Source of the DNA: SG8-4 sp964562575 | Lineage (GTDB): Bacteria > Planctomycetota > Phycisphaerae > Sedimentisphaerales > Anaerobacaceae | Assembly (NCBI GenBank): GCA_964562575.1 | Contig: CAZLTY010000051.1 | Location: 1 to 22,568, forward strand | Length of the DNA stretch: 22,568 nt | Reading direction: 5' to 3' | The notes under the pieces: generated by a model | Told to the model about the DNA's origin: nothing | Database searches by the model: none | What the model saw: the letters and a program-made list of their open reading frames with translations, nothing else | Translations under genes and position numbers: made by a program | Part shown: positions 7,388 through 15,312 of the stretch, in pieces | How the letters are laid out: every line of letters starts with the position of its first letter | How positions within the stretch are numbered: position 1 is the stretch's first letter

Positions 7388-10271
7388 AAGTTCCTTGTTC
7401 TACATTCTCTATCTCTTGTGGTTTGCGCCAGGCTTCGTAGAGTTCGGCGAGGTTCTTAATAGATTCCTGCGTGTGTGGGTGGGCGTCACCAAGTTTGAGG
7501 CGGCGGCCTTTGATGGCTTCGAGTAGCAGTGGTTCTGCTCTTTCGTAGTCACCTTGCTCTTTGTACAGCATGGCCAGGTCGTTCACGGTTTCCAGCGTGG
7601 CCGGGTGTCTGCCGCCCAGTTTGTTGCGTCGGCCTTTCTGTGCCTCGGTGAGCAGACGCTCGGCATCGTCCCAGCGCTGTTGCTCCCGGTACAGCACCCC
7701 CAGACCGTTCAATGAAGACAGCGTGAACGGATGCTCCTCGCCCGATACGCGGCGCCCAACCTCCAAGGCATCGTCCAGCAGCAAGCGAGCCTCGTCGTGG
7801 CGGCCAAGCTTGATGTACAGTCGGGCCAGCTCGTTCATGGCCCATACCGTATACACGTGATTGGTCCCCAAGGTGCGGCGTTTACTGGCCAGCACGCCAG
7901 TGAGTACTTGCTCAGCCTGCTCGTGCCGGCCCCAGTCCCGATAGACCATACCCAAGCCGAGCGTGAAGTCCAGCGTGAACGGATGATCCCGGCCCCACAC
8001 AATGTGGCCGCTCTGCAACGTCTTGAGAAACAGTGACTCAGCCTCATCGTAGCGGCCCTGGGCTCCGTACAGGAGGGCAAGGTTGCCCATGAGCAGAAGC
8101 GTGTTCGTGTGTTCTTCGCCTGATACTAGACGGCTGATCCCCAGCGTCTCAAGGTACAGCGATTCGGCTTCTTTGTAGCGACCCTGCAACCAGTACTGTA
8201 GGGCAAGGTCATTTGCATACAGCGAAGTGGACGGATGTTCCCTGCCAAGCGCACGACTTCCGCGATCCACTGCCTGGACGAATACTCCCTCCGCATCGCT
8301 GTATCGGCCTTGCCTCCAGTACAGCAAGCCTAATTCGAACAGGCAATTGAGCATGTCCGGGTGCTCCTCACCGACTTGCTCCCGATAGATTTCAAGGGCC
8401 CGCAACTGCTGATACTCTGCTTCTTTGAACTCGCAGAGGTTCCGATATGTGTCTGCCAGTGTGAGCCGGATCGACGCCTCCACAAGAGGGTCGTCCTTGA
8501 ACCTACCCTCGAGTCTCTGCGATGCAGTGTCCAGGAATGAGTGAACGGTTAACTCGCGGCCCATAGCCTTGTGTGGATCGACCGATGCGAGCAGGTCATT
8601 GCGGAGAAAGTCGCTCACGGCCTGCGATATCCTTGCCTGTTGCTCAGCGTCGCCACGGGCGCGAGCTTGCCCAATGGCAAAGAGAGTCGAGACAATGATC
8701 CCGCCGAGGAGCACGAACATGACTGCCGCAGCGCCCGTCACCAGTGCTTTGTGTCTCTGCACGAACTTCCTTAAACGGTAAGCGGCGGACTCGGGACCGG
8801 CAGTCACGGGAATGCCGTGCAGATAGTTCTGGACGTCATTAGCCAATTCAGAAGCTGACTGGTAACGATGCTCACGTTTCTTTCGCATAGCCTTGAGGGG
8901 AATCCACTCGAGTTCTTTGCGCAGACGTTTGCCCAGCGTTGCGGCCTCGGTGCGACGATTCAGCGCAATCTCTGCGGCCGCGCCACCTAAGCTCGACAGA
9001 CGCCTGCTGGGTGCCTTAGGCTCGGCCCGGCGAATGGTCTGCCTGACGCTGTCGGCGCCACCTTCACGAAGTGTCTTGGGATCGAAAGGCAGAGTGCCGG
9101 TGAGCAATACGTACAGCAACACTCCCAAGGAATAGACATCGCTGCGCGTGTCAACATCCTCGTTAGTCATCTCGGCCTGCTCGGGACTCATATACTCCGG
9201 CGTTCCGACCAACTGGCCCTGCTCGGTGTATAAGGTCCGTTCGGTCAGCGGCTGGCTGATCGCCCGGGCTACGCCAAAATCGATCACTTTGGGTATTGCC
9301 TGATCCCCGCGTACGGTTACTAGGATGTTGGAGGGTTTGAGATCCCGATGAATGATGCCCTTTTGATGCGCATACTGCACGGCGTGACAGACCTGCTGGA
9401 ACAGATCCAGCCGATCCTCGATGTTGAGCCTATGCTCGTCACAATACTGGGTAACGGACAGGCCTTCGACGTGTTCCATTGCGAAGTAGGGTCGCCCGTT
9501 TTCAGTGGTCCCCGCATCATGAACGTGAGCGATGTTCGGATGATCGAGCAGAGCCAGAGCTTGGCGCTCCGCCTCGAAACGGGCAATCACACGAGCCGAG
9601 TCCATACCCGGCTTAATGACTTTCAGAGCAACCTGACGTCTGATGGGCTGCTCCTGCTCGGCCAGATAGACGATCCCCATCCCGCCTTCACCCAGGATGC
9701 TCAGGAGCTTGTAGCGACCGATCCAGCCGAGTGTCTTTTCTCCCGGTGGATGCGGAGCCGCCGCCGGCCTTCTCTGGCAGAGCTGCCGAGCCTTGCCGAA
9801 CAATTCTTTCAGATCACGTGACATCCATTTCTTCTGGGACAGGTCTGCAAAAGATTCGGCAAGGCCTTCGTGGGAATCGTCGCCGATCTTGTCGCCGTGA
9901 AAAACGAGTGAGTTGGCGATAGCCGCGTGGTATACCGTAAAGACAATCGCATGCTCAGCATCGCTTCGGACCGACGCCGACAGTATTCTTGCATGGTCAC
10001 TGATGGTTCGGAGAATTGCAAGGTCAGACTCGGCGCTCAGCAGCAAGTCACCAAGTGACCCGGCGTCACAGCCTGAAAGCTGAGATATCTCGAGCAATGG
10101 GCCCGACAGAGAGGAATCTTCGCAGAAGGGATTGTCGAGCCACTTTCGCAGAAGAGCGGCTGTGGCTCGATCGTCACACGCAGTATCCCAGGATCTACCG
10201 TCGCTGGTGCCCAGAGACAGAATGCGTTGCAGTTGCTCGCGTTCCAGGTCGTGAATCGGTTTCTTGTCCAT
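7386..10271 (-). CDS. Transmembrane Ser/Thr protein kinase with eight TPRs (module B)
   Basis: A 961-residue receptor-type kinase. Order: an N-terminal helical domain (1-165) that is homologous to the separate 174-residue protein at 18150-18674; a kinase domain (about 187-487) with glycine loop GEGGMG (194-199), Lys217, HRD at 308-310 in HRDLKPSN, DFG at 331-333, and GTPEYMSPEQ; a long C-lobe insertion ending in ELEWIPLKAM, usual in planctomycete kinases; one membrane helix (about 510-533); and an exported C-terminus of eight 42-residue TPRs (about 600-945), each marked by an H-x-x-T-like hinge such as EEHPFTL. All catalytic residues are present, so it should be active. The start lies 6 nt after the ECF sigma stop codon, indicating one operon. 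Likely role: phosphorylation linked to that sigma factor in response to a signal or partner bound by the TPRs (inferred). Confidence 0.95.
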   Translation of the reverse strand: MDKKPIHDLEREQLQRILSLGTSDGRSWDTACDDRATAALLRKWLDNPFCEDSSLSGPLLEISQLSGCDAGSLGDLLLSAESDLAILRTISDHARILSASVRSDAEHAIVFTVYHAAIANSLVFHGDKIGDDSHEGLAESFADLSQKKWMSRDLKELFGKARQLCQRRPAAAPHPPGEKTLGWIGRYKLLSILGEGGMGIVYLAEQEQPIRRQVALKVIKPGMDSARVIARFEAERQALALLDHPNIAHVHDAGTTENGRPYFAMEHVEGLSVTQYCDEHRLNIEDRLDLFQQVCHAVQYAHQKGIIHRDLKPSNILVTVRGDQAIPKVIDFGVARAISQPLTERTLYTEQGQLVGTPEYMSPEQAEMTNEDVDTRSDVYSLGVLLYVLLTGTLPFDPKTLREGGADSVRQTIRRAEPKAPSRRLSSLGGAAAEIALNRRTEAATLGKRLRKELEWIPLKAMRKKREHRYQSASELANDVQNYLHGIPVTAGPESAAYRLRKFVQRHKALVTGAAAVMFVLLGGIIVSTLFAIGQARARGDAEQQARISQAVSDFLRNDLLASVDPHKAMGRELTVHSFLDTASQRLEGRFKDDPLVEASIRLTLADTYRNLCEFKEAEYQQLRALEIYREQVGEEHPDMLNCLFELGLLYWRQGRYSDAEGVFVQAVDRGSRALGREHPSTSLYANDLALQYWLQGRYKEAESLYLETLGISRLVSGEEHTNTLLLMGNLALLYGAQGRYDEAESLFLKTLQSGHIVWGRDHPFTLDFTLGLGMVYRDWGRHEQAEQVLTGVLASKRRTLGTNHVYTVWAMNELARLYIKLGRHDEARLLLDDALEVGRRVSGEEHPFTLSSLNGLGVLYREQQRWDDAERLLTEAQKGRRNKLGGRHPATLETVNDLAMLYKEQGDYERAEPLLLEAIKGRRLKLGDAHPHTQESIKNLAELYEAWRKPQEIENVEQGT

Positions 10272-10277
10272 GATCTG

Positions 10278-11048
10278 TCAGCCTGCGCGTTTCACCGACA
10301 GAAACTGGACTATCTCTGCCAGTTCGCTGTCCACCTCACGATCCGAGATCACGGATTTGCGAAGCCGCTGTTCCAAAGCCGCCTGCAATCTTCTCTTCAC
10401 GGTAACAATCATGTTGGAAGCTTTGATCCCGTCTTCGATGTGGTATCTGTCACAGATATCTTTCATCGAGGGGGCACTCACGCCATCCATGATGGGCTGC
10501 AAGACGCGATCATGGAACACATGCCAGTGAATAGTCTTGCCTTGTTCGCAGCATTTGGCCCGGACTTCTTCGAGGGTCTTCTCGAGCAACATCGATATCC
10601 ACGCGAAGTTGAAAGAATCGTCGGGCGCCAGCTTGGCAACCACCTCGGGCACGTCAGGCGAGTCCATCTGGTTCAGGGAAACGAGTTTGTTCTGTGGAAT
10701 GCGTTTCTGTGCAGCGTGTCCGTCTCGCACATCAATCAAATACCTGTTCAGCGCTACCAGCAGAAAGGATCGAAAACGTACCTTCATTCGATCGGCCTTT
10801 GCAACCAGTTTTCTGCCCAAGACAACTTCGTGAAAAAAACCCTGCGTGAGATCCTTGGCCTGTTCGCAGCCATAGCCCCGACGGCGCATGTAGAAATAAA
10901 CGGGTCTCCAGTAAGATTCGATCAACGAACCGATCAATGCTCGATTCCTGTCGTCCTCGCTCAAAGTGACGTCCTCGATGACAGACCAGTGGGTAGTCAG
11001 GAACTCGTCCCTCACCCCGCCGATATCAGTGTGATCGTCGAATCTCAC
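10278..11048 (-). CDS. ECF-type RNA polymerase sigma factor (module B)
   Basis: A 256-residue sigma factor of the planctomycete ECF type that lies beside Ser/Thr kinases. Region 2 includes TTHWSVI and KDLTQGFFHEVVLGR (near residues 75-90); region 4 includes PSMKDICDRYHIE and ASNMIVTVKRR, a helix-turn-helix for the -35 element. A C-terminal extension (REVDSELAEIVQFL) is shared with the second sigma factor at 18746. The start is GTG, with AGAGG about 10 nt upstream. A 14-codon frame upstream overlaps this start by 4 nt (GTGA), so translational coupling is possible. It is transcribed from a good promoter at 11157-11185 and is followed after 6 nt by the kinase gene. No anti-sigma gene is visible; control by the kinase is the likely alternative (inferred). 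Confidence 0.93.
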   Translation of the reverse strand: MRFDDHTDIGGVRDEFLTTHWSVIEDVTLSEDDRNRALIGSLIESYWRPVYFYMRRRGYGCEQAKDLTQGFFHEVVLGRKLVAKADRMKVRFRSFLLVALNRYLIDVRDGHAAQKRIPQNKLVSLNQMDSPDVPEVVAKLAPDDSFNFAWISMLLEKTLEEVRAKCCEQGKTIHWHVFHDRVLQPIMDGVSAPSMKDICDRYHIEDGIKASNMIVTVKRRLQAALEQRLRKSVISDREVDSELAEIVQFLSVKRAG

Positions 11049-11482
11049 GACTCATGCACCTCTGGCTTACGTTTCTTGGCTTCCTCCATGCCCTGGACAC
11101 TAATCGGTCCTGCGATTTGAACAGAACATTCACGGGCGTACGCACAGCAACAGTTCACTATACAGAAGAACGACACATCTTTCAACGGTCTCCGGCTGCG
11201 GAAAAATCCCCGCAAATCCCGGAACCCGCGCAATATCCGCAATTTTCCCCGTATTTAGCTATAGAAGCCCTGTGATTCTGTGACTGGGATCATCTTTGTG
11301 CCTGAAAAGTAGATTACGACTGTATTCTTTAGGAGATAAACCTATGCCACCCTAGCAAGTATCAGTTGTAGGTTATGTCTTGTGTCACCGAATCGTTCAA
11401 TAGTCCTGACGTGTGGAAATAGAAACCAATCTATTCCCAACCGTCCTGCATTCTCATCCAATGATGAAGGAGGAACAAGATT
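11049..11482. other. Divergent intergenic stretch between sigma gene and exported-protein gene
   Basis: About 430 bases. It holds the minus-strand promoter (11157-11185), a 14-codon leader frame (11045-11089, minus), and a GC-skewed cluster of CCCGCAA/CCCGGAA/TCCGCAA-like words (about 11198-11253). An AGGAG followed 8 nt later by ATG-CCA-CCC-TAG (11344-11355) makes a three-codon frame, probably chance. No clear plus-strand promoter was found; a sigma-specific one could be present. Confidence 0.4.
11157..11185 (-). promoter_or_regulatory. Sigma70-type promoter of the sigma-kinase operon B
   Basis: On the minus strand: TTGAAA, a 17-nt spacer, then TATAGT, each 5 of 6 matches. The predicted transcript starts near 11150, about 100 nt before the sigma gene, and would include the 14-codon frame at 11045-11089. 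This predicts housekeeping expression, with possible extra promoters not seen here. Confidence 0.55.
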
Positions 11483-12535
11483 ATGGTCAGAAGAAACATA
11501 TTTTGCCTGGCTGTGCTAGCACTAATCATCCCAGTTGTGTTGCCCACGCACGTTTTGGCAACCGTTCCCGGCAACCTGCTCGATAACGGCAGTTTCGAGA
11601 CGTATGCGAAGGACCCCAGCACATGGAGCGTCAGCGGCGCTATTGATTTTAATCTGGGCCCCGGCAACACCGACATTGCGGGCTGGACGGTAATCAACGG
11701 CCAGATCGACTACGCTCAGCACAGCGCATATACGTGGCCAGGCGCCGACGGCAATTGCAGCCTCGACCTGGGCGGCACACCGGGCTCCGGCGGTGTCAGC
11801 CAGACGTTCGCCACTGTGGCCGGTGAGACTTATCGAGTTCAGTTTTCCATGTCCGGCAATCCAACGACTGGGTGGTCGGGAGAGGACCAGCCCAATAAGA
11901 CTTTGCGTGCTCAGGCGGCGGGCAAGTCCGCAGACTTCGCTTTCGATGTGGCCGCAGCAGAAGTCAGCCTTGAAGACGTGAAGTGGAAGCTGTGTACATT
12001 TTTCTTCTTCGCCGAATCTGATTCGACGACTTTGGAAATCTTCAGCACCATGGAGCCAGTCAAAATCGGCCCGGTGGTTGACAACGTCTCGGTTGTGTAT
12101 GCGTCGGATTGGTCACCTGCGGGGACCTACATTGGCGCGAATGAACCGTGGGGAGAGAAGCTTCTTATAACCGTGACCCCGTTGGATCGGGATAACCAGA
12201 GGTTTTCAATCGTTTCGGATGTCATAAACACCGCCAATAAGTCTCGTAGCATGGCTCGGGGAGGGCTGGTCCGAACGGGCCCAAATACGTTTGCCGGAAC
12301 CCAGGTGTCTTATGTGACAGATGAGAACTTCGAACTCACTACGAAGGTCGTTGTCAGCGGCACAGTTGTGCAGACGTCCGCTGACAGCCTTGAAGCTGCC
12401 TGGGTTGCCGCGGTGTACGGCGGGAACCAGGACCCATTCGCAGAAGAGGCTGTGCCGCTGGTGTCTTTTCCGGCGACAGCGTGGTACCAGCGCGTGCCGA
12501 TTGTTCCCCCTTACATGCCGCCGCCGGCGCCTTGA
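11483..12535 (+). CDS. Exported choice-of-anchor-C (DUF642-like) protein
   Basis: A 350-residue secreted protein with a strong GGAGGA ribosome site about 9 nt upstream. After a signal sequence (IFCLAVLALIIPVVLPTHVLA), residues about 30-206 match the choice-of-anchor-C / DUF642-like beta-sandwich pattern: NLLDNGSFET, a W..V.G.IDY strand, DGNCSLDLGGT, VSQTFATVAGETYRVQFSMSGNP, and closing GPVVDNVSVVY. The C-terminal 140 residues are a second, unassigned beta-rich domain ending in a Pro-rich tail (VPPYMPPPAP). Members often carry a sorting tail such as PEP-CTERM; none is visible here, so anchoring, if any, must be different. The fold suggests carbohydrate binding in the envelope or matrix (family-level). 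It is divergent from the sigma-kinase operon B and may be its target (inferred). Confidence 0.82.
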   Translation: MVRRNIFCLAVLALIIPVVLPTHVLATVPGNLLDNGSFETYAKDPSTWSVSGAIDFNLGPGNTDIAGWTVINGQIDYAQHSAYTWPGADGNCSLDLGGTPGSGGVSQTFATVAGETYRVQFSMSGNPTTGWSGEDQPNKTLRAQAAGKSADFAFDVAAAEVSLEDVKWKLCTFFFFAESDSTTLEIFSTMEPVKIGPVVDNVSVVYASDWSPAGTYIGANEPWGEKLLITVTPLDRDNQRFSIVSDVINTANKSRSMARGGLVRTGPNTFAGTQVSYVTDENFELTTKVVVSGTVVQTSADSLEAAWVAAVYGGNQDPFAEEAVPLVSFPATAWYQRVPIVPPYMPPPAP

Positions 12536-12679
12536 AAAGTTGTTGCAGTTGCAACGAAAAGATATTCGGTGATACAGGCCGCCTGTGTGGGGTAGCTTGT
12601 ATAGAGGATTTGAGAGGGCTGTCAGCGCGATGCTTGCAGCCCAACTCTCGTGAAGTCTCACATTTCGTGCAGTAAGGAG

Positions 12680-12850
12680 TCGTGCAAAAATAAGTCGTTG
12701 GTTTTACGCTCAGATTTGCGTCAGATTCGTGCGTGATCGATTGAGCGAAACCGCAAGCGTAGCTGTTCTACGTTGAGGATTTCGCGATTGAGGAACGCAC
12801 GAAGATGGCGTGAAGATGAGATGTAAAACCGATGAGTTATTTTTGTACGA
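12680..12850. repeat. 171-bp near-palindromic element
   Basis: Two arms are inverted about 12765. Outer arms TCGTGCAAAAATAA and TTATTTTTGTACGA pair, then GGTTTTAC with GTAAAACC, then TTCGTGCGT (12726-12734) with ACGCACGAA (12796-12804), and inner CGTAG with CTACG around a CTGTT loop. Mismatches are scattered, some compensating as G-T pairs. The outer and inner pairs are exactly symmetric. Transcribed, it would fold into one long hairpin. A non-autonomous palindromic transposable element is the likeliest identity; a structured RNA is the alternative. Confidence 0.7.
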
Positions 12851-13060
12851 TGACTAAGTGCAGGCCAACCAGCAACACCCACCGCGTGCAAGGCACGAAG
12901 AATATTTACTGTCTTGCCAACAAAACTGCTGTAATTAGCGTTCTCCTTGCCGTGTCAATTGATGATTGATTATCCAATACTGAACAAGGAATATCAAATG
13001 TCGAAGTGTAACTTAGTGCCCATCTCAGCGTTCTGAAGCGAACTCTGCGGTTGAGAGGAA

Positions 13061-13206
13061 TTGAAAAAACAAAACCCAATTTCCGAGAGGGTCAAAGTGG
13101 CAAAGGCACACAGGCACAAAGCTGATGAGATTCGTCTTTACCCGCGTTCTTTCTGCCTCTGTGCCTTTGTGCCTGTGAACCCAAGTTTGAAAAACAAAGC
13201 CAGTTT
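13061..13206. repeat. Inverted repeat flanked by imperfect direct repeats
   Basis: A 21-bp inverted repeat, left arm 13101-13121 and right arm 13149-13169, matches at 19 of 21 positions around a 27-nt loop; the arms carry the GCCTxTGTGCCTTTG word. It is bracketed by imperfect direct repeats of about 20 bp: TTGAAAAAACAAAACCCA from 13061 and TTGAAAAACAAAGCCA from 13187. The right direct repeat ends just before the tRNA promoter. It resembles a small dispersed repeat unit. Confidence 0.55.
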
Positions 13207-13210
13207 GGGA

Positions 13211-13239
13211 TTGCGATAAGTATTTGCAGGGATTATAAT
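13211..13239 (+). promoter_or_regulatory. Sigma70-type promoter of tRNA-Arg
   Basis: TTGCGA (13211-13216), a 17-nt spacer, then a perfect TATAAT (13234-13239). The predicted start at about 13246 is only a few bases before the mature tRNA 5' end at 13252. Confidence 0.75.
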
Positions 13240-13251
13240 CATCCGGGTCTC

Positions 13252-13325
13252 GTCCCCGTAGCTCAATTGGATAGAGCGTTGGCCTCCGGAGCCAGAGGTT
13301 GAAGGTTCGAATCCTTCCGGGGATA
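13252..13325 (+). tRNA. tRNA-Arg (anticodon CCG)
   Basis: A complete 74-nt cloverleaf. The acceptor stem GTCCCCG pairs with CGGGGAT (one G-T pair at the end) with discriminator A; D arm GCTC/GAGC; anticodon stem TTGGC/GCCAG with loop CTCCGGA, giving anticodon CCG, which reads CGG; T arm GAAGG/CCTTC with loop TTCGAAT. The CCA end is not encoded. It has its own promoter and no neighbour tRNA. Confidence 0.95.
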
Positions 13326-13668
13326 TTCAACAATCCTTGGTCTGTCGATGACTTGTGGCTGGCGGTGTACTTGTCAAGGGCCAATGGGACCGTGCGAGTG
13401 GGCAGGAGACTCCCGTAACCGCACGTTCGATGTCTGTTTTTTCGATGCATCTCAACCACAGATCTCTCATTAGGTGGCCACGAGATTATTGGCATTCGGG
13501 TGCTGTAGCCTTGTTACAACTACTGGTCGCGGTGGCCTTGTTCACCACTCATAGGCTTTTTACGGATTCTCCCAAGCTCCGTAGATTCCATTCGGTCGTA
13601 CACAATACTCGATTCATGGCCTTGTCCTCGGTAATACGGACAATGGCCAAGCCAGAATAGCAATGTTC
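13326..13668. other. Intergenic stretch between tRNA and beta-lactamase-fold gene
   Basis: About 340 bases. A plus-strand frame of 101 codons (13355-13660) has no recognisable protein features and overlaps the hairpin at 13618-13648. No phage or integrase remnant is visible beside the tRNA. Confidence 0.4.
13618..13648 (-). terminator. Hairpin downstream of the beta-lactamase-fold gene
   Basis: GGCCTTGTCC (13618-13627) pairs with GGACAATGGCC (13638-13648) with one bulged base and a 10-nt loop, about 20 nt past the stop codon of the minus-strand gene. There is no T-run, so intrinsic termination is uncertain; it may stabilise the mRNA end. Confidence 0.3.
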
Positions 13669-15312
13669 TCAAATCGAGACCTTTGTCATCCTGTGGGTAT
13701 AGCCAGGTTCGTAGAACTTCAGCGCTGCAATGTTACCAGAACGATCACGAATGAATTCAATAGACAACTGCTCATCAAGCTGGAAGTGCCATCTTCCCCC
13801 CTCCGCAAGAGGCTCCTCAAGTTCGAAGATGAATAGACCGGTGATGTCAAATCCGAGGTGCTCATTGTGGATGAGGACGGTGAACTCCTCGCCCATTGAA
13901 GCCGGAGATTCGGAAATGTAAGTGCCAAGATAGGGTTCGTATTTCTCAACTACTTCTAGGGGAGGGGCATATTCAGGATTAACAAGAAGCCTGTCAATAT
14001 CTGACTCAAGCCTTATGCCTGTAACCTGACCTCTTGATTGGGTGAAATAGAAAATCATCATGTCGTGTTCAGGGAATGCCCAGGCCCACGTTCCATCCGA
14101 ACCGCTGTGGCCGAAAACCTGCAACTGCCCGTCTGAAGACACATTGAGAACCGACATCTGACCATAATAGACCTCTGTGAATGGAAAGCCGGTCGGTGCC
14201 GGCATGTCAGAACCGAGGTTTGTCAGAACCGAAACCGGCGTAAGGATCCGATCGACAGCATCCTCTGAGAGAATTCTGTTTCCGTTGCAGGTCCCGTCAT
14301 TCATAAGCATGGATATGAACCTGGCATAGTCCCTTGGCGTGCTGTACAGGCTCTGCGAGCCCCAGGCAAATGGATAGAATGGCTCTCCCGGTATCCACCA
14401 CTTTTCCCATGATCCCGGAGTTCCTATATAAAGGCTGGCAAACCTGTCCAGAGGAGCCTCCGGTTCAGTGATATAAAAAGTGTCGTTCATATCAAGGGGG
14501 TAGAGTAGTCTTTCTATTACAAAGCTGTCCAAGGTAACACCCGAGACAACCTCAACGACTGCACCCAATGCTTCTGAACCAGCATCGCTGTACCAGAATT
14601 TGCTTCCAGGTATGAATTCGGGTCCTTTCTCACCGATTGAATTTCCAAATGAGTAGAGATCATCAAATTCGTCAAGGCTCGTCAATGTCGACAAGGGCAG
14701 GCCGCTTCGATGCGTGAGTAGCTGCTCGATTGTAATGCCGTCAGATTTCCCGTTGTCAAAGCCCGGTAGAAACTGTGAGACCTTATCATCGAGGCTCAAT
14801 ATGCCTTCATCAATCAGTATCTGGGCACTTGCTCCGGTCAGCATCTTCGTCATCGATCTGATGTTGAATATAGTGTTGGGCTCCATCGGCTTTAGCTCTT
14901 CACGATCCATCCATCCGTAGGTCTCGTGCATGATTGTATGTCCGTTCTTAATTGCAAGAAACTCAGCGCCTACAATATGGTCATCTTCAAAGTGTTTATG
15001 AATAGTGGCTGAGAGCCCCTCGAGTGCCGCCGCAGGTATTGCGTGGATTTCAGGATCCTCTTGTGCAGGGGCTGAAGCCTCAAAAAGGCGATGCATATCT
15101 GCAAGAATTACCGAATTGAAGTCAGGAAGCTCGCAATCACGGCGGGACAATAACCAGCTCTTGCCAGGAGGTTCAATAGAAGCTCTGGCCTCTTCACATG
15201 TCGCAGAATATGCGGAGACTGAAACGATTATTACAGCGATGGATGTTAGCCGAAGAACTGAGTACGTGGCTCTCACCCTCTCAAAGACGTCCAGTTGCTC
15301 GGAATGCTTCAT
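13669..15312 (-). CDS. Exported serine hydrolase of the beta-lactamase/PBP-like family
   Basis: A 547-residue protein from the ATG at 15312, preferred to an in-frame TTG at 15321 because GGAG lies 11 nt before the ATG. A hydrophobic segment (about 20-37) acts as signal or anchor. The serine beta-lactamase (class C/esterase-like) fold covers about 97-440, with SMTK (Ser153, Lys156), YSD (241-243, the YxN equivalent) and HSG (402-404, the KTG equivalent). After it comes a beta-rich C-terminal domain (about 450-545, YEPYLGTYI onward), like the lipocalin-like tails of such proteins. All three catalytic motifs are present, so it should be active as an esterase, peptidase or D-aminopeptidase; antibiotic resistance is not implied. 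It stands alone. A 14-bp inverted repeat at 15343-15356 in its leader could be an operator. Confidence 0.92.
   Translation of the reverse strand: MKHSEQLDVFERVRATYSVLRLTSIAVIIVSVSAYSATCEEARASIEPPGKSWLLSRRDCELPDFNSVILADMHRLFEASAPAQEDPEIHAIPAAALEGLSATIHKHFEDDHIVGAEFLAIKNGHTIMHETYGWMDREELKPMEPNTIFNIRSMTKMLTGASAQILIDEGILSLDDKVSQFLPGFDNGKSDGITIEQLLTHRSGLPLSTLTSLDEFDDLYSFGNSIGEKGPEFIPGSKFWYSDAGSEALGAVVEVVSGVTLDSFVIERLLYPLDMNDTFYITEPEAPLDRFASLYIGTPGSWEKWWIPGEPFYPFAWGSQSLYSTPRDYARFISMLMNDGTCNGNRILSEDAVDRILTPVSVLTNLGSDMPAPTGFPFTEVYYGQMSVLNVSSDGQLQVFGHSGSDGTWAWAFPEHDMMIFYFTQSRGQVTGIRLESDIDRLLVNPEYAPPLEVVEKYEPYLGTYISESPASMGEEFTVLIHNEHLGFDITGLFIFELEEPLAEGGRWHFQLDEQLSIEFIRDRSGNIAALKFYEPGYTHRMTKVSI

Larger units (their letters stand above)
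12536..13251. other. Gene-poor stretch with repeat elements upstream of a tRNA
   Basis: About 715 bases without a convincing gene. It contains a 171-bp near-palindrome (12680-12850), an inverted repeat with flanking direct repeats (13061-13206), and the tRNA promoter. Small frames around 12962-13036 lack support. A minus-strand frame of 156 codons covering 13025-13495 is antisense to the tRNA and is rejected. No clear terminator was seen for the gene ending at 12535. Confidence 0.5.

Noticed and set aside
10227..11120. A 297-codon plus-strand frame
   Set aside because: It is antisense to the ECF sigma gene, whose conserved motifs fix the coding strand.
11344..11355. Three-codon frame with a strong ribosome site (ATG-CCA-CCC-TAG)
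   Set aside because: Too short to assess; probably chance, although a start-stop regulatory element cannot be excluded.
13101..13169. CRISPR array
   Set aside because: There are only two repeat copies, in inverted orientation, with one loop and no regular spacers or cas genes.
13025..13495. A 156-codon minus-strand frame with a GRIRTFNLWLRRPTLYPIELRG-like segment
   Set aside because: That peptide is the translation of the antisense strand of the tRNA-Arg; the frame also spans the inverted repeat and the tRNA promoter.
13355..13660. A 101-codon plus-strand frame after the tRNA
   Set aside because: No ribosome site, no recognisable protein feature, and it covers the hairpin at 13618-13648.
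13669..15312. Antibiotic-resistance beta-lactamase
   Set aside because: The SxxK, YxD and HSG motifs place it in the broad serine hydrolase family that includes esterases and peptidases; size and C-terminal domain are unlike resistance enzymes.
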